A stretch of DNA of 64,000 nt. Origin: UBA964 sp037444685 (GTDB lineage Bacteria > Pseudomonadota > Gammaproteobacteria > Steroidobacterales > Steroidobacteraceae). Within the stretch, counting starts at the first letter, position 1; each line of letters begins with the position of its first letter. The position numbers were made by a program, and so were the translations under genes. The notes below the pieces were generated by a model, which ran no database searches, was not told where the DNA came from, and saw only the letters and a program-made list of their open reading frames with translations. Below are positions 49,657 to 58,885 of the stretch, one piece after another. The stretch spans positions 124,001 through 188,000 of the forward strand of contig JBBILX010000001.1 in NCBI GenBank assembly GCA_037444685.1, given 5' to 3'.

Positions 49657-50286
49657 ATGACGCGCCGTTCCAAGAGCAGTGCGCGCTGGCTGCAGGAGCA
49701 CTTCAGCGATCCGTTCGTCAAGAGAGCCCAGGCCGGCGGCTGGCGCTCGCGCGCCGTTTTCAAGCTCGAAGAGATCGACAGGCGTGAAAAGCTGCTCAGG
49801 CCGGGCATGGCGGTGCTCGACCTCGGGGCCTCCCCCGGCGCCTGGAGTCAGTACGCACAGCGCAAGGTCGGACGCGCAGGCTTCGTGCTGGCAACGGACA
49901 TCCTCGCGATGGATCCGCTGCCGGGGGTCGAATTCATCCAGGGCGACTTCCGCGACGAACAGGTCTTCGAGGCCATCCTCCAGCGCGTGCCGGCCGGCGG
50001 GTTCGATGTCGTCCTCTCGGACATGGCACCGAACCTCTCCGGCATGGACGCGATCGACCAGCCGCGCTCGCTGTACCTCGCCGAGCTCGCGCTGGACATC
50101 GCCCGGCGGGCCTTGAAGCCGGGCGGCGACGTCCTCATCAAGACTTTCCAGGGCTCTGGCTTCGACGGACTCGTGGCCGAGGCGCGCAGGAACTTTGCGC
50201 GCCTTCGGTTTGCCAAACCAGAGGCCTCACGGTCCCGGAGTCCGGAACTTTATCTGCTGGCCCGGGGCCGCAAGGCCGGCGCCTGA
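49657..50286 (+). CDS. rlmE: 23S rRNA 2'-O-methyltransferase RlmE (FtsJ)
   Basis: 209 residues. The methyltransferase KDKE tetrad is visible: Lys36 in AVFKLEEID, Asp in VLSDMAPNLSG, Lys in VLIKTFQGSGFD and Glu in SPELYLLARG. SAM binding is at VLDLGASPGAWSQ. It methylates U2552 of 23S rRNA. Followed by ftsH, as in most gammaproteobacteria. Confidence 0.96.
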   Translation: MTRRSKSSARWLQEHFSDPFVKRAQAGGWRSRAVFKLEEIDRREKLLRPGMAVLDLGASPGAWSQYAQRKVGRAGFVLATDILAMDPLPGVEFIQGDFRDEQVFEAILQRVPAGGFDVVLSDMAPNLSGMDAIDQPRSLYLAELALDIARRALKPGGDVLIKTFQGSGFDGLVAEARRNFARLRFAKPEASRSRSPELYLLARGRKAGA

Positions 50287-50370
50287 CCCGTGCGCCGTCC
50301 GCTGGCCTGTGCAGGTCGATTGGTGTAGGGTCGATAACGGCGCAAGGAGCTGCGCCAAGAGGGTGATCCG

Positions 50371-52287
50371 TTGAACGACCTCATGAAGAATTTCGTTCTC
50401 TGGGCCGTCATCGCCGTCGCGGTGCTGGTGCTGTTCAGCCAGTTCATGCCGCGCGTCGGCGAGCCGGAGAGCATGCCGTACTCGCAGTTCCTCGAGGACG
50501 TTCGGGCCGGCAAGGTGACCAAGGTCGTACTGCAGGGCAAGATCATTGCCGGCGAGCGCCAGGACCGGACGACCTTCCAGGTCTACAACCCCGAGACCGA
50601 CAACACGGCGCTGATCGGCGCGCTGCAGAAGGCCGGCGTGCGGTTCGAGGGTCGGCCGCCCAAGGAGCCCAACTTCCTCTCGCAGCTCGTGCTGCAGCTC
50701 GCACCGGCGCTGCTGCTGATCCTCGTGTTCGTCTGGATGCTGCGGCAGATGCAGGGCTCGGCCGGTGGGCGCGGCGCCATGTCCTTCGGGAAGAGCCGCG
50801 CGCGCCTGCTCGGCGAGGACCAGGTCAACGTCACGTTCGCGGACGTCGCCGGCGTCGACGAGGCCAAGCAGGAAGTCGTCGAGATCGTCGACTTCCTCAA
50901 GGATCCGTCCAAGTTCCAGAAGCTCGGCGGCAAGATTCCAAAGGGCGTGCTGATGGTCGGCTCGCCGGGCACGGGCAAGACGCTGTTAGCGCGCGCGATC
51001 GCGGGCGAGGCGAAGGTACCCTTCTTCACGATCTCCGGCTCGGACTTCGTCGAGATGTTCGTCGGCGTGGGGGCTTCGCGCGTCCGCGACATGTTCGAAC
51101 AGGCCAAGAAGCACGCGCCTTGCATCATCTTCATCGACGAGATCGACGCGGTCGGCCGGCATCGTGGCGCCGGCCTCGGCGGCGGTCACGACGAGCGCGA
51201 GCAGACGCTGAACCAGTTGCTCGTCGAGATGGACGGCTTCGAGGGCAACGAGGGCATCATCGTCATCGCCGCCACCAACCGCCCCGACGTCCTCGATCCG
51301 GCCCTGCTGCGCCCGGGTCGCTTCGACCGACAGGTCGTCGTGCCGCTGCCCGACGTGCGCGGTCGCGAGCAGATCCTGCGCGTGCACATGCGCAAGGTGC
51401 CCGTCGGCGACGACGTTAAGCCCGCGCTGATCGCGCGCGGCACTCCTGGGTTCTCGGGCGCCGATCTCGCCAACCTCGTCAACGAGGCGGCCCTGTTCGC
51501 GGCGCGGGCCAACAAGCGCACGGTCACGATGGAAGAGTTCGAACGCGCCAAGGACAAGATCATGATGGGTGCCGAGCGGCGCTCGATGGTCATGACCGAG
51601 CAGGAGAAGAAGATGACCGCCTACCACGAGGCGGGTCACGCGATCGTCGGTATCTCGGTTCCCGAGCACGATCCGGTCTACAAGGTCACGATCATCCCGC
51701 GCGGCCGGGCGCTGGGCGTCACGCAGTTCCTGCCGGAGCAGGATCGCTACAGCCTCAGCAAGCGCCGCATCGAGAGCTCGATCGCGACGCTGTTCGGTGG
51801 CCGCATCGCCGAGGAGATCATTTTCGGACCCGACGCCGTGACCACGGGCGCCTCGAACGACATCGAGCGCGCCACGGAACTCGCGCGCAACATGGTCACG
51901 AAGTGGGGTCTGTCCGACAAGCTCGGTCCGTTGACCTATTCGGAGGAAGCGGGTGAGGTCTTCCTCGGTCGGTCCGTTACGCAGACGAAGCAGGTCTCCG
52001 ACGAGACCGCCCATGCGATCGACCAGGAGGTCCGCCGCGTCATCGAGACCAACTACCAGCGGGCGCGCAACATCCTAGAGAGCAACCTCGACAAGTTGCA
52101 CGCCATGGCCGACGCGCTCATGAAGTACGAGACGATCGACGACTCGCAGATCAAGGACATCATGGCGGGTCGTCCGCCGCAGCCGCCGGCTGGCTGGGAC
52201 GAGGCGCCGGCGAGCCGGGCGGGCAGGCCGCTTCAGGGTCCGCAGCCGGGTGATCTCGGTTCTCCGGCGGAGGGCAGCGCAAGCTGA
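50371..52287 (+). CDS. ftsH: ATP-dependent zinc metalloprotease FtsH
   Basis: 638 residues. Two N-terminal transmembrane helices flank a periplasmic part; the AAA domain has Walker A GSPGTGKT, Walker B IIFIDEIDAVG and the SRH (RPDVLDPALLRPGRFDRQ). The zinc protease site is HEAGHA. I start at the TTG at 50371 (AGAGGG upstream), giving MNDLMKNFVLW as in relatives; the ATG four codons later is an alternative. The tail is Pro-rich. Confidence 0.97.
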   Translation: MNDLMKNFVLWAVIAVAVLVLFSQFMPRVGEPESMPYSQFLEDVRAGKVTKVVLQGKIIAGERQDRTTFQVYNPETDNTALIGALQKAGVRFEGRPPKEPNFLSQLVLQLAPALLLILVFVWMLRQMQGSAGGRGAMSFGKSRARLLGEDQVNVTFADVAGVDEAKQEVVEIVDFLKDPSKFQKLGGKIPKGVLMVGSPGTGKTLLARAIAGEAKVPFFTISGSDFVEMFVGVGASRVRDMFEQAKKHAPCIIFIDEIDAVGRHRGAGLGGGHDEREQTLNQLLVEMDGFEGNEGIIVIAATNRPDVLDPALLRPGRFDRQVVVPLPDVRGREQILRVHMRKVPVGDDVKPALIARGTPGFSGADLANLVNEAALFAARANKRTVTMEEFERAKDKIMMGAERRSMVMTEQEKKMTAYHEAGHAIVGISVPEHDPVYKVTIIPRGRALGVTQFLPEQDRYSLSKRRIESSIATLFGGRIAEEIIFGPDAVTTGASNDIERATELARNMVTKWGLSDKLGPLTYSEEAGEVFLGRSVTQTKQVSDETAHAIDQEVRRVIETNYQRARNILESNLDKLHAMADALMKYETIDDSQIKDIMAGRPPQPPAGWDEAPASRAGRPLQGPQPGDLGSPAEGSAS

Positions 52288-53120
52288 GCGAGCCTTTCCT
52301 CGACTGCGCCTCGCGTCGACTCGACCTCAGCACGCCCGTCGTCATGGGCGTGCTCAACGTCACCCCCGACTCGTTCTCCGACGGTGGCCGGTATGCGAGC
52401 GTGGCCGCTGCACGCGCGGCGGCCGAGGCCATGGCCGAGGCGGGGGCCACCATCATCGATATCGGCGGTGAGTCGACCCGGCCAGGCGCTCCACCGGTTC
52501 CGCTCGATGAGGAACGCCGGCGCGTGCTGCCGGTCATCGAGGCGCTCGCCGATCTTCCCTGCCTCCTGTCGGTGGATACCAGTAGCCCCGACCTCATGCG
52601 CGAGGCGATCGAGCGCGGGGTGGCGATCATCAACGACGTGCGCGCCCTGTCACGGGAGGGAGCGATCGAGGCGGCTGCCCGCAGTGGGGTGGCGGTCTGC
52701 CTGATGCACATGCAGCGCACGCCTGCGACCATGCAGAACGACCCGCGCTACGTCGACGTCGTGAGCGAGGTCAAGGCATTTCTGCTCGAGAGGGTGCAGG
52801 CTTGTTTACGCGCGGGCGTCGGGCGCAGCCGCCTCGCGATCGACCCCGGCTTTGGGTTCGGCAAGACGCTGGCGCACAATCTCGCGCTGCTGCGGGCGCT
52901 GCCGGATTTCGTTGCCACCGGGCTGCCGGTGGTGGCCGGTCTGTCGCGCAAGTCCATGATCGGCGCGCTGACGGGAAGGCCGGTCGGGGATCGGCTGGCC
53001 GGCAGCATCGCACTCGCTGTGCTGGCGGCCGAGCGCGGCGCGCGCATCATTCGCGCGCATGACGTGGCGCAGACGGTCGACGCGCTGCGCATCGTGGCGG
53101 CTTTGCAGGCAGGGGACTGA
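52284..53120 (+). CDS. folP: Dihydropteroate synthase, apparently with a CTG start
   Basis: 278 residues if started at the CTG at 52284, which overlaps the ftsH stop as CTGA. The first ATG in frame (52344) would remove the N-terminal strand LDLSTPVVM that folate synthases always have before GVLNVTPDSFSDGG. The rest is complete: GGESTRPGA, SVDTSSPDLM, INDVRALS, MHMQRTPATMQ, DPGFGFGKTLAHN and GLSRKSMIG. It joins pABA to the pterin diphosphate. glmM follows after 2 bases. Confidence 0.93.
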   Translation: MSEPFLDCASRRLDLSTPVVMGVLNVTPDSFSDGGRYASVAAARAAAEAMAEAGATIIDIGGESTRPGAPPVPLDEERRRVLPVIEALADLPCLLSVDTSSPDLMREAIERGVAIINDVRALSREGAIEAAARSGVAVCLMHMQRTPATMQNDPRYVDVVSEVKAFLLERVQACLRAGVGRSRLAIDPGFGFGKTLAHNLALLRALPDFVATGLPVVAGLSRKSMIGALTGRPVGDRLAGSIALAVLAAERGARIIRAHDVAQTVDALRIVAALQAGD

Positions 53121-53122
53121 TC

Positions 53123-54457
53123 GTGGCAAGACAGTTTTTTGGGACCGACGGCGTGCGCGGCAGGGTGGGCGATTCGCCGATGACCGTCGACTTCGCGCTC
53201 CGGCTTGCGAGCGCTGCCGCGCGCGTGCTGGCGCCGAACGGCGGCACCGTCCTGATCGGCAAGGACACGCGGCTTTCCGGCTATATGTTCGAGTCGGCGC
53301 TCGAGGCGGGGTTCGTCGCCGCGGGGGTCAACGTGCTGCTGATCGGCCCGCTGCCGACACCGGGTATCGCTTACATGACGCGACGGTTTGGCTGCGATTT
53401 CGGCGTCGTGATCAGCGCCTCTCACAACCTCTACGAGGACAACGGCATCAAGTTCTTCGATGCCGAGGGCGGCAAGCTCTCGGACGAACTCGAAGAACGG
53501 ATCGAGGCCGAGCTCGCCAATCCGCCCCTCACGCGGCACTCCCGTGCGCTCGGACGCGCCTCGCGCGTCGACGAGTCACGGAGCCACTATCAGCAGTTCT
53601 GCGCCTCGACCCTACCGGCCGGTGTCGACCTGTCTGGACTCAAGATCGTCATCGACTGCGCGAACGGTGCAGGCTACAAGGTCGCGCCGCGCACACTCGC
53701 CGATCTCGGCGCCGACATCGTGCCGATCGGGTGCTCGCCGAACGGGCGCAACATCAATGATGGCTGCGGCTCGACTGTGCCGCAGCTGCTGCAGCTCACG
53801 GTGCCCGGCGTGCGTGCCGACGTCGGCATTGCGCTCGATGGTGACGGCGACCGGCTCGTGATGGTCGATCATTTCGGCCGCGTGCTCGATGGCGATCAAC
53901 TGCTGTACATCATGGCGACCGCGCGGCAGGCGGACGGCGTGCTGCGCGGACCGGTCGTCGGCACGGTCATGAGCAACCTCGGCCTCGAGCTCGCGTTGCG
54001 CGAGCGTGGCATCGAGTTTCGGCGCGCCCCGGTGGGCGATCGCTACGTGCTGTCGTTGCTGCGCGAGAGCGGCGGGGAGCTCGGCGGCGAGACCTCGGGG
54101 CACATCCTGACGCTGGACAAGACCACGACGGGCGACGCACTCGTGGCGGCGCTGCAGGTCCTGGCCGTGATGCGGCGGACGGGTCGCCCGCTGGCCGAAC
54201 TCGCTGCCCCGATGTCGAGGTTCCCCCAGGTCATGGTCAACGTGCGCGTCGCGCGGCGAACCGACCCGATGCAGATCAGCGACATTGCCGCGGGAGTCGA
54301 GCGAGTCGGAGCACGCCTCGGGAACGAAGGTCGCGTCGTGCTGCGCGCTTCCGGCACCGAACCGGTGATTCGGGTGATGGTCGAGTGCCCCGACGGGGGG
54401 CTAGCGAAATCCTGCGCCAACGAGCTGGCCGATCTGGTCCGGCGCGCCATCGCCTGA
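53123..54457 (+). CDS. glmM: Phosphoglucosamine mutase
   Basis: 444 residues from a GTG at 53123. FFGTDGVRGRVG, the phosphoserine loop ISASHNLYEDNGIKFF, metal loop ALDGDGDR, sugar loop GGETSGHI and phosphate loop RASGTEPVIRVMVE are present. The residue after SASHN is Leu where nearly all GlmM proteins have Pro; the Ser itself is kept. It converts glucosamine-6-P to glucosamine-1-P for UDP-GlcNAc. Confidence 0.96.
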   Translation: MARQFFGTDGVRGRVGDSPMTVDFALRLASAAARVLAPNGGTVLIGKDTRLSGYMFESALEAGFVAAGVNVLLIGPLPTPGIAYMTRRFGCDFGVVISASHNLYEDNGIKFFDAEGGKLSDELEERIEAELANPPLTRHSRALGRASRVDESRSHYQQFCASTLPAGVDLSGLKIVIDCANGAGYKVAPRTLADLGADIVPIGCSPNGRNINDGCGSTVPQLLQLTVPGVRADVGIALDGDGDRLVMVDHFGRVLDGDQLLYIMATARQADGVLRGPVVGTVMSNLGLELALRERGIEFRRAPVGDRYVLSLLRESGGELGGETSGHILTLDKTTTGDALVAALQVLAVMRRTGRPLAELAAPMSRFPQVMVNVRVARRTDPMQISDIAAGVERVGARLGNEGRVVLRASGTEPVIRVMVECPDGGLAKSCANELADLVRRAIA

Positions 54458-54560
54458 TACGTTGATCCCCCCCCACGTTGCGCGGACCGCCACGCGTGGC
54501 TATCATCGCGCGCCTTTTTCGACCAAGACGGGCGTCGGGCCCGCCGACACTTCACGCTCC

Positions 54561-55313
54561 ATGCGACGGGCGCTCGTAGCAGGCAACTGGAAGATGAACG
54601 GCAGCCGTTCGGAGAACGATCGGCTGCTCGATGCCCTGCTGTCGGCGTTGTCCTCCGAAACCTCCGTCGAAGTGCTGGTCTGCCCGCCGTTTGTTTACCT
54701 GGCTGACGCCGTGCGCGCCTTGCGCGGCTCCCCTGTCGGCGTCGGAGCGCAGGACGTTTGCGCCGAGGCGGGAGGAGCGTACACGGGCGAGGTGTCGGCT
54801 GCGATGTTGCGCGATGTCGGCTGCAGCCACGTGATCGTCGGGCACTCAGAGCGGCGCAGCCTGTATGGCGAATCGAACGCGCTGGTGGCGCGCAAGTTCG
54901 CGGCTGCCCAGGCGCGTGATCTGATCCCGATCCTCTGCGTCGGCGAACAGCTCGCCGAACGCGAAGCAGGCCAGACGACCGAAGTCGTTGCGAGGCAGCT
55001 CGATGCCGTGGTCGAGCTCTGCGGAATCGAGGCCTTCGCCCGAGCCGTGGTGGCCTATGAACCCGTCTGGGCGATCGGCACGGGGCGGACGGCCAGTCCA
55101 CAACAGGCCCAGGAGGTGCACGCGTTCATCCGCGAGCGGATCGCGTCCAGAAATGCTAGTATTGCAGTTTCATTGCGAGTGCTCTATGGCGGGAGCGTCA
55201 AGGCGGCCAACGCCGCGGACCTCTTCGGCCAGCCCGATGTGGACGGAGGACTCATCGGTGGCGCGTCACTGCTCGCCGAGGAATTCGTCTCCATCGTGGC
55301 GGCGGCAGGGTAA
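54561..55313 (+). CDS. tpiA: Triosephosphate isomerase
   Basis: 250 residues. AGNWKMNGS (Lys), IVGHSERR (His) and VAYEPVWAIGTGRTA (Glu) are the active-site motifs, and VLYGGSVKAANA the phosphate loop. The ATG at 54561 is close to the family norm. It interconverts DHAP and glyceraldehyde-3-P. Confidence 0.97.
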   Translation: MRRALVAGNWKMNGSRSENDRLLDALLSALSSETSVEVLVCPPFVYLADAVRALRGSPVGVGAQDVCAEAGGAYTGEVSAAMLRDVGCSHVIVGHSERRSLYGESNALVARKFAAAQARDLIPILCVGEQLAEREAGQTTEVVARQLDAVVELCGIEAFARAVVAYEPVWAIGTGRTASPQQAQEVHAFIRERIASRNASIAVSLRVLYGGSVKAANAADLFGQPDVDGGLIGGASLLAEEFVSIVAAAG

Positions 55314-55340
55314 CGCGGACTCGGCGAGGGCGGCTTCCAT

Positions 55341-55748
55341 ATGCTGATCACGGTGCTCACGGTTGTACAGGTCTTTGTCGCCATTGGCGTCATCGCGCTC
55401 GTGCTGCTGCAGCGAGGGCGCGGTGCGGACGCCGGCGCAGGTTTCGGCGCCGGCGCCTCGGCGACGGTGTTCGGCGCACGCGGCGCCACGACGGGCCTGT
55501 CGCGTGCCACGGCGATCCTCGCAGCGATCTTCATGATCAACAGTCTGGCGCTTGCGTATCTCGGCACTCGGGCGCCAGCCGCGCAGTCGCAGGGGCTGCT
55601 CGAATCCGGGACGCCCGGATCGAGTTCGCCGGCGACTTCGGCTGTCGCTCCGTCTTCGTCGTCCGAGCAGTCACCGGGCGACCTGCCGGTGCCGACCGGG
55701 TCTGCGCCGTCGGACTCGCCGACGGCGGAGTCGCCGCCGGCGAACTAG
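55341..55748 (+). CDS. secG: Preprotein translocase subunit SecG
   Basis: 135 residues. Two transmembrane helices (LTVVQVFVAIGVIALVLLQRGRGADAGAGFG and ATAILAAIFMINSLALAYLG) with the conserved QxGKG-like QRGRGA loop, then a Ser/Pro-rich, acidic tail of about 50 residues. Located between tpiA and tRNA-Leu, the classic gammaproteobacterial position. Confidence 0.94.
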   Translation: MLITVLTVVQVFVAIGVIALVLLQRGRGADAGAGFGAGASATVFGARGATTGLSRATAILAAIFMINSLALAYLGTRAPAAQSQGLLESGTPGSSSPATSAVAPSSSSEQSPGDLPVPTGSAPSDSPTAESPPAN

Positions 55749-55827
55749 CGCTCGGCTACAATGAAGGCGGGCTTCGAGCGATAGGTATTTTTCCCGATCG
55801 GCCCGCAGGTGTCGCTCAGTAGTACTT

Positions 55828-55912
55828 GCCGACGTGGTGGAATTGGTAGACACACTAGCTTGAGGGGCTAGCGCCGCGAGGCGTGGGAGTTCGAGTCTCC
55901 CCGTCGGCACCA
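55828..55912 (+). tRNA. tRNA-Leu (anticodon GAG)
   Basis: 85 nt including encoded CCA. Acceptor GCCGACG/CGTCGGC, anticodon stem CTAGC/GCTAG with loop TTGAGGG (anticodon GAG at 55862-55864), long variable arm typical of type II leucine tRNA, T arm GGGAGTTCGAGTCTCCC. It reads CTC and CTT. Located between secG and nuoA. Confidence 0.97.
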
Positions 55913-55965
55913 TTCTCTCCGAGCGCCGTCGCGCGCAAGCTGATTCGGGCGGCGTCCTGCCCTGC

Positions 55966-55971
55966 TACAAT
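55966..55971 (+). promoter_or_regulatory. Probable -10 box of the nuo operon
   Basis: TACAAT about 65 bases before nuoA, in the short gap after tRNA-Leu. No good -35 is visible 16-18 bases upstream. Read-through from the tRNA promoter is an alternative. Confidence 0.4.
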
Positions 55972-56035
55972 TCGCGCGGCTTGCTACCGGCCCGTAGCGG
56001 GTTCGACCCGCAGCGGCACCAAACGAGCGGACGAG

Positions 56036-56404
56036 ATGCTGACGAACTACTTGCCGGCCCTGATCTTCCTGGTCGTCGCGACCGGCCTCGCCATTCTCCT
56101 GCTGTTGCTCGGCACGGGATTCGGGCGTTACTTCTCGAGGGCGCCCCACGATCCCGAGAAACTATCCGCGTACGAGTGCGGGTTCGAGGCCTTCGAGGAC
56201 TCGCGCGTCAGATTCGACGTCCGTTATTACCTCGTCGCCATTCTTTTCATCATTTTCGATCTCGAGATCGCATTCCTGTTCCCATGGGCGGTCGCGCTCG
56301 ATGCGGTCGGCGCGTTCGGGCTCATCGCGATGGGGCTGTTCCTGCTGATCCTGGTCGTAGGCTTCGTCTACGAGTGGAAGAAGGGAGCGCTGGAATGGGA
56401 CTAG
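56036..56404 (+). CDS. nuoA: NADH-quinone oxidoreductase subunit A
   Basis: 122 residues, three transmembrane helices. The PYECGFEAF-like YECGFEAFEDSRVRFDVRYYLVAILFIIFDLEIAFLFPW stretch carries the conserved acidic residue. First gene of the complex I operon; it overlaps nuoB by 10 bases. Confidence 0.97.
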   Translation: MLTNYLPALIFLVVATGLAILLLLLGTGFGRYFSRAPHDPEKLSAYECGFEAFEDSRVRFDVRYYLVAILFIIFDLEIAFLFPWAVALDAVGAFGLIAMGLFLLILVVGFVYEWKKGALEWD

Positions 56405-56889
56405 AGGACACCGCTCCGGGCGAGGGATTCGCGCAACGCGGCTTTCTGACGACGACGGTCGATCAGGTCGTCAACTGGGCGCGTACGGGCTCGCTCTGGC
56501 CCATGACCTTCGGCCTCGCGTGCTGCGCGATCGAAATGATGCATGCCGGCGCTTCGCGCTACGACACCGACCGCTTCGGGGTCGTGTTCCGGCCCAGTCC
56601 GCGGCAGTCGGACGTGATGATCGTTGCCGGAACGCTGGTCAACAAGATGGCGCCCGCGCTGCGCAAGGTCTACGACCAGATGGCCGAACCACGCTGGGTC
56701 ATCTCCATGGGCTCCTGCGCCAATGGCGGCGGCTACTACCACTATTCCTACTCGGTGGTGCGCGGCTGCGACCGGATCGTGCCGGTAGACGTCTATGTAC
56801 CCGGTTGCCCGCCGACGGCAGAGGCGCTGCTTTACGGCATCATCCAGCTGCAGAAGAAGATCCAGCGCACCAGCACGGTGGCGCGGTGA
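56395..56889 (+). CDS. nuoB: NADH-quinone oxidoreductase subunit B
   Basis: 164 residues. Binds cluster N2 next to the quinone site: tandem Cys pair in GLACCAIEMMH, then MGSCANGGGYYHYSYSVVRGCDRIVPVDVYVPGCPPTAEAL. All four ligands are present. Confidence 0.97.
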   Translation: MGLEDTAPGEGFAQRGFLTTTVDQVVNWARTGSLWPMTFGLACCAIEMMHAGASRYDTDRFGVVFRPSPRQSDVMIVAGTLVNKMAPALRKVYDQMAEPRWVISMGSCANGGGYYHYSYSVVRGCDRIVPVDVYVPGCPPTAEALLYGIIQLQKKIQRTSTVAR

Positions 56890-56924
56890 GCCGGCAGCCT
56901 GTCGTCCACGGGAGCTGAACCGAC

Positions 56925-57635
56925 TTGACTGCAAGCATCGATTCACTAGCCGAGGAAGTCGGCAAGGCCCTCGGCCGGCGTGTTCACCGGATCGCGTCGC
57001 TGCCCGACGAACTCGCCTATGAAGCGCCGGCGGCCGAATTGCTCGAGGTCGCGCGTCTGTTGCGGGATTCGCCAACGCTGCGTTTCGACATGCTCGTGGA
57101 CCTCTGTGGAGTCGATTTCCTCGAATATGGGCGCGCCGAATGGAAGACCCAGACGGCCACCTGCACCGGCTTCTCCCGGGGCGTGGATCGAGGCGGTTCG
57201 CCCGACCACGCGGCCGGTCCTGCCGCGGGGCGGCGCTTCGCGGTCGTGTACCAGTTGCTGTCGATCGCGCTGAACCACCGCGTGCGCCTGCGCGTCTACT
57301 GCCCGGACGACGAAGAGCCGATGATCGCCTCGGTCTGCGAGATCTGGCCTTCCGCCAACTGGTTCGAGCGCGAGGCCTTCGACCTCTTCGGCATCATCTT
57401 CAGCGGGCATCCCGATCTGCGTCGCATCCTTACCGACTATGGCTTCGTCGGCCATCCATTCCGCAAGGACTTCCCGTTGATCGGCAACGTCGAGGTCCGT
57501 TACGACCCCGTGAAGCGACGCGTGGTCTACGAGCCCGTCAGCATCGAGCCGCGTGTGCTCGTGCCGAAGGTGATCCGTCACGACAACCGCTACGATCCGG
57601 CGCTCAAGGACCGGCCGACGAGGGACGGCGCATGA
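56925..57635 (+). CDS. nuoC: NADH-quinone oxidoreductase subunit C
   Basis: 236 residues from a TTG at 56925. FDMLVDLCGVDFLEYGR, CEIWPSANWFEREAFDLFGIIFSGHPDLRRILTDYGF and FRKDFPLIGNVEVRYD are the family motifs. Between EYGRAEW and RFAVVYQLLS there is an insert of about 30 residues (TATCTGFSRGVDRGGSPDH and on), which E. coli and Paracoccus lack but xanthomonads and some betaproteobacteria share. The stop overlaps nuoD as ATGA. Confidence 0.95.
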   Translation: MTASIDSLAEEVGKALGRRVHRIASLPDELAYEAPAAELLEVARLLRDSPTLRFDMLVDLCGVDFLEYGRAEWKTQTATCTGFSRGVDRGGSPDHAAGPAAGRRFAVVYQLLSIALNHRVRLRVYCPDDEEPMIASVCEIWPSANWFEREAFDLFGIIFSGHPDLRRILTDYGFVGHPFRKDFPLIGNVEVRYDPVKRRVVYEPVSIEPRVLVPKVIRHDNRYDPALKDRPTRDGA

Positions 57636-58885
57636 GCGAGATCCGCAACTTCACCATGAATTTCGGGCCGCAGCATCCGGCCGCGCACGGCGTGCTGCGT
57701 CTCGTGCTCGAGATGGATGGCGAGGTCATCCAGAAAGCCGACCCTCACATCGGCCTTCTGCACCGCGCCACGGAGAAACTCGCCGAGTCGAAGCCGTTCA
57801 ATCAGTCGATCGGCTACATGGACCGGCTCGACTACATGTCGATGATGTGTAATGAGCACGCGTACGTGCTCGCGATCGAGCGCCTGCTCGGTATCACGCC
57901 GCCACTGCGTGCTCAGTACATCCGCGTGATGTTCGACGAGATCACGCGGATCCTCAACCACCTGATGTGGCTCGGCGCCCACGGCCTCGACATTGGCGCA
58001 ATGACGGTTTTCCTGTTCGCGTTTCGCGAGCGTGAGGACCTCATGGACTGTTACGAGGCCGTCTCGGGTGCGCGCATGCACGCGTCCTATTACAGGCCCG
58101 GTGGGGTACATCGGGATCTGCCGCGCGAGATGCCGCGCTATCAGGCCTCGAAATGGCGCAGCAAGAAGGAGGCGGACCGGCTCAATGAGGCGCGCTCGGC
58201 CGGCCTGCTCGAGTTCATCGAAGACTTTACGCGACGCTTCCCACATGCCGTCGATGAGTACGAGACGCTGCTGACCGACAATCGCATCTGGAAGCAGCGC
58301 ACGGTCAACATCGGGGTCGTCTCGCCCGAACGCGCCGTACAGCTCGGTTTCACGGGGCCGATGCTGCGCGGATCCGGCGTCGCCTGGGATCTGCGCAAGA
58401 AGCAGCCGTACGAGGTCTACGACCGCCTCGATTTCGACATCCCCGTGGGGGTCAATGGCGATTGCTACGACCGTTACCTCGTGCGCATCGAGGAGATGCG
58501 CCAGTCGAACCGGATCATCGCGCAGTGCGTCGATTGGCTGAAGAGGAACCCTGGGCCGGTCATGGTCGATGACCGAAAAGTGCGCGCGCCGCGCCGCGAA
58601 GAGATGAAGGGCGACATGGAGTCGCTGATCCATCACTTCAAGTTCATGACCGAAGGGTATTGCGTCCCCGAGGGCGAAACTTACGCGGCGGTCGAGGCGC
58701 CCAAGGGCGAGTTCGGCATCTATCTCGTCTCCGACGGCGCGAACAAGCCTTATCGGCTCAAGTGCCGTCCTCCCGGCTTCGTGCATCTGTCGGCCCTCGA
58801 CGAGATGGTGCGCGGCCACATGCTGGCCGACGTCGTAGCGGTCATCGGTACGCAGGACATCGTCTTCGGGGAGATCGATCGGTGA
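57632..58885 (+). CDS. nuoD: NADH-quinone oxidoreductase subunit D
   Basis: 417 residues. FTMNFGPQHPAAHGVLRL at the start and YDIPVG-like FDIPVGVNGDCYDRYLVRIEEM later; ends GEIDR. Forms the quinone cavity with NuoB. It is separate from nuoC, not fused as in E. coli. The GTG of nuoE overlaps its stop. Confidence 0.97.
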   Translation: MSEIRNFTMNFGPQHPAAHGVLRLVLEMDGEVIQKADPHIGLLHRATEKLAESKPFNQSIGYMDRLDYMSMMCNEHAYVLAIERLLGITPPLRAQYIRVMFDEITRILNHLMWLGAHGLDIGAMTVFLFAFREREDLMDCYEAVSGARMHASYYRPGGVHRDLPREMPRYQASKWRSKKEADRLNEARSAGLLEFIEDFTRRFPHAVDEYETLLTDNRIWKQRTVNIGVVSPERAVQLGFTGPMLRGSGVAWDLRKKQPYEVYDRLDFDIPVGVNGDCYDRYLVRIEEMRQSNRIIAQCVDWLKRNPGPVMVDDRKVRAPRREEMKGDMESLIHHFKFMTEGYCVPEGETYAAVEAPKGEFGIYLVSDGANKPYRLKCRPPGFVHLSALDEMVRGHMLADVVAVIGTQDIVFGEIDR

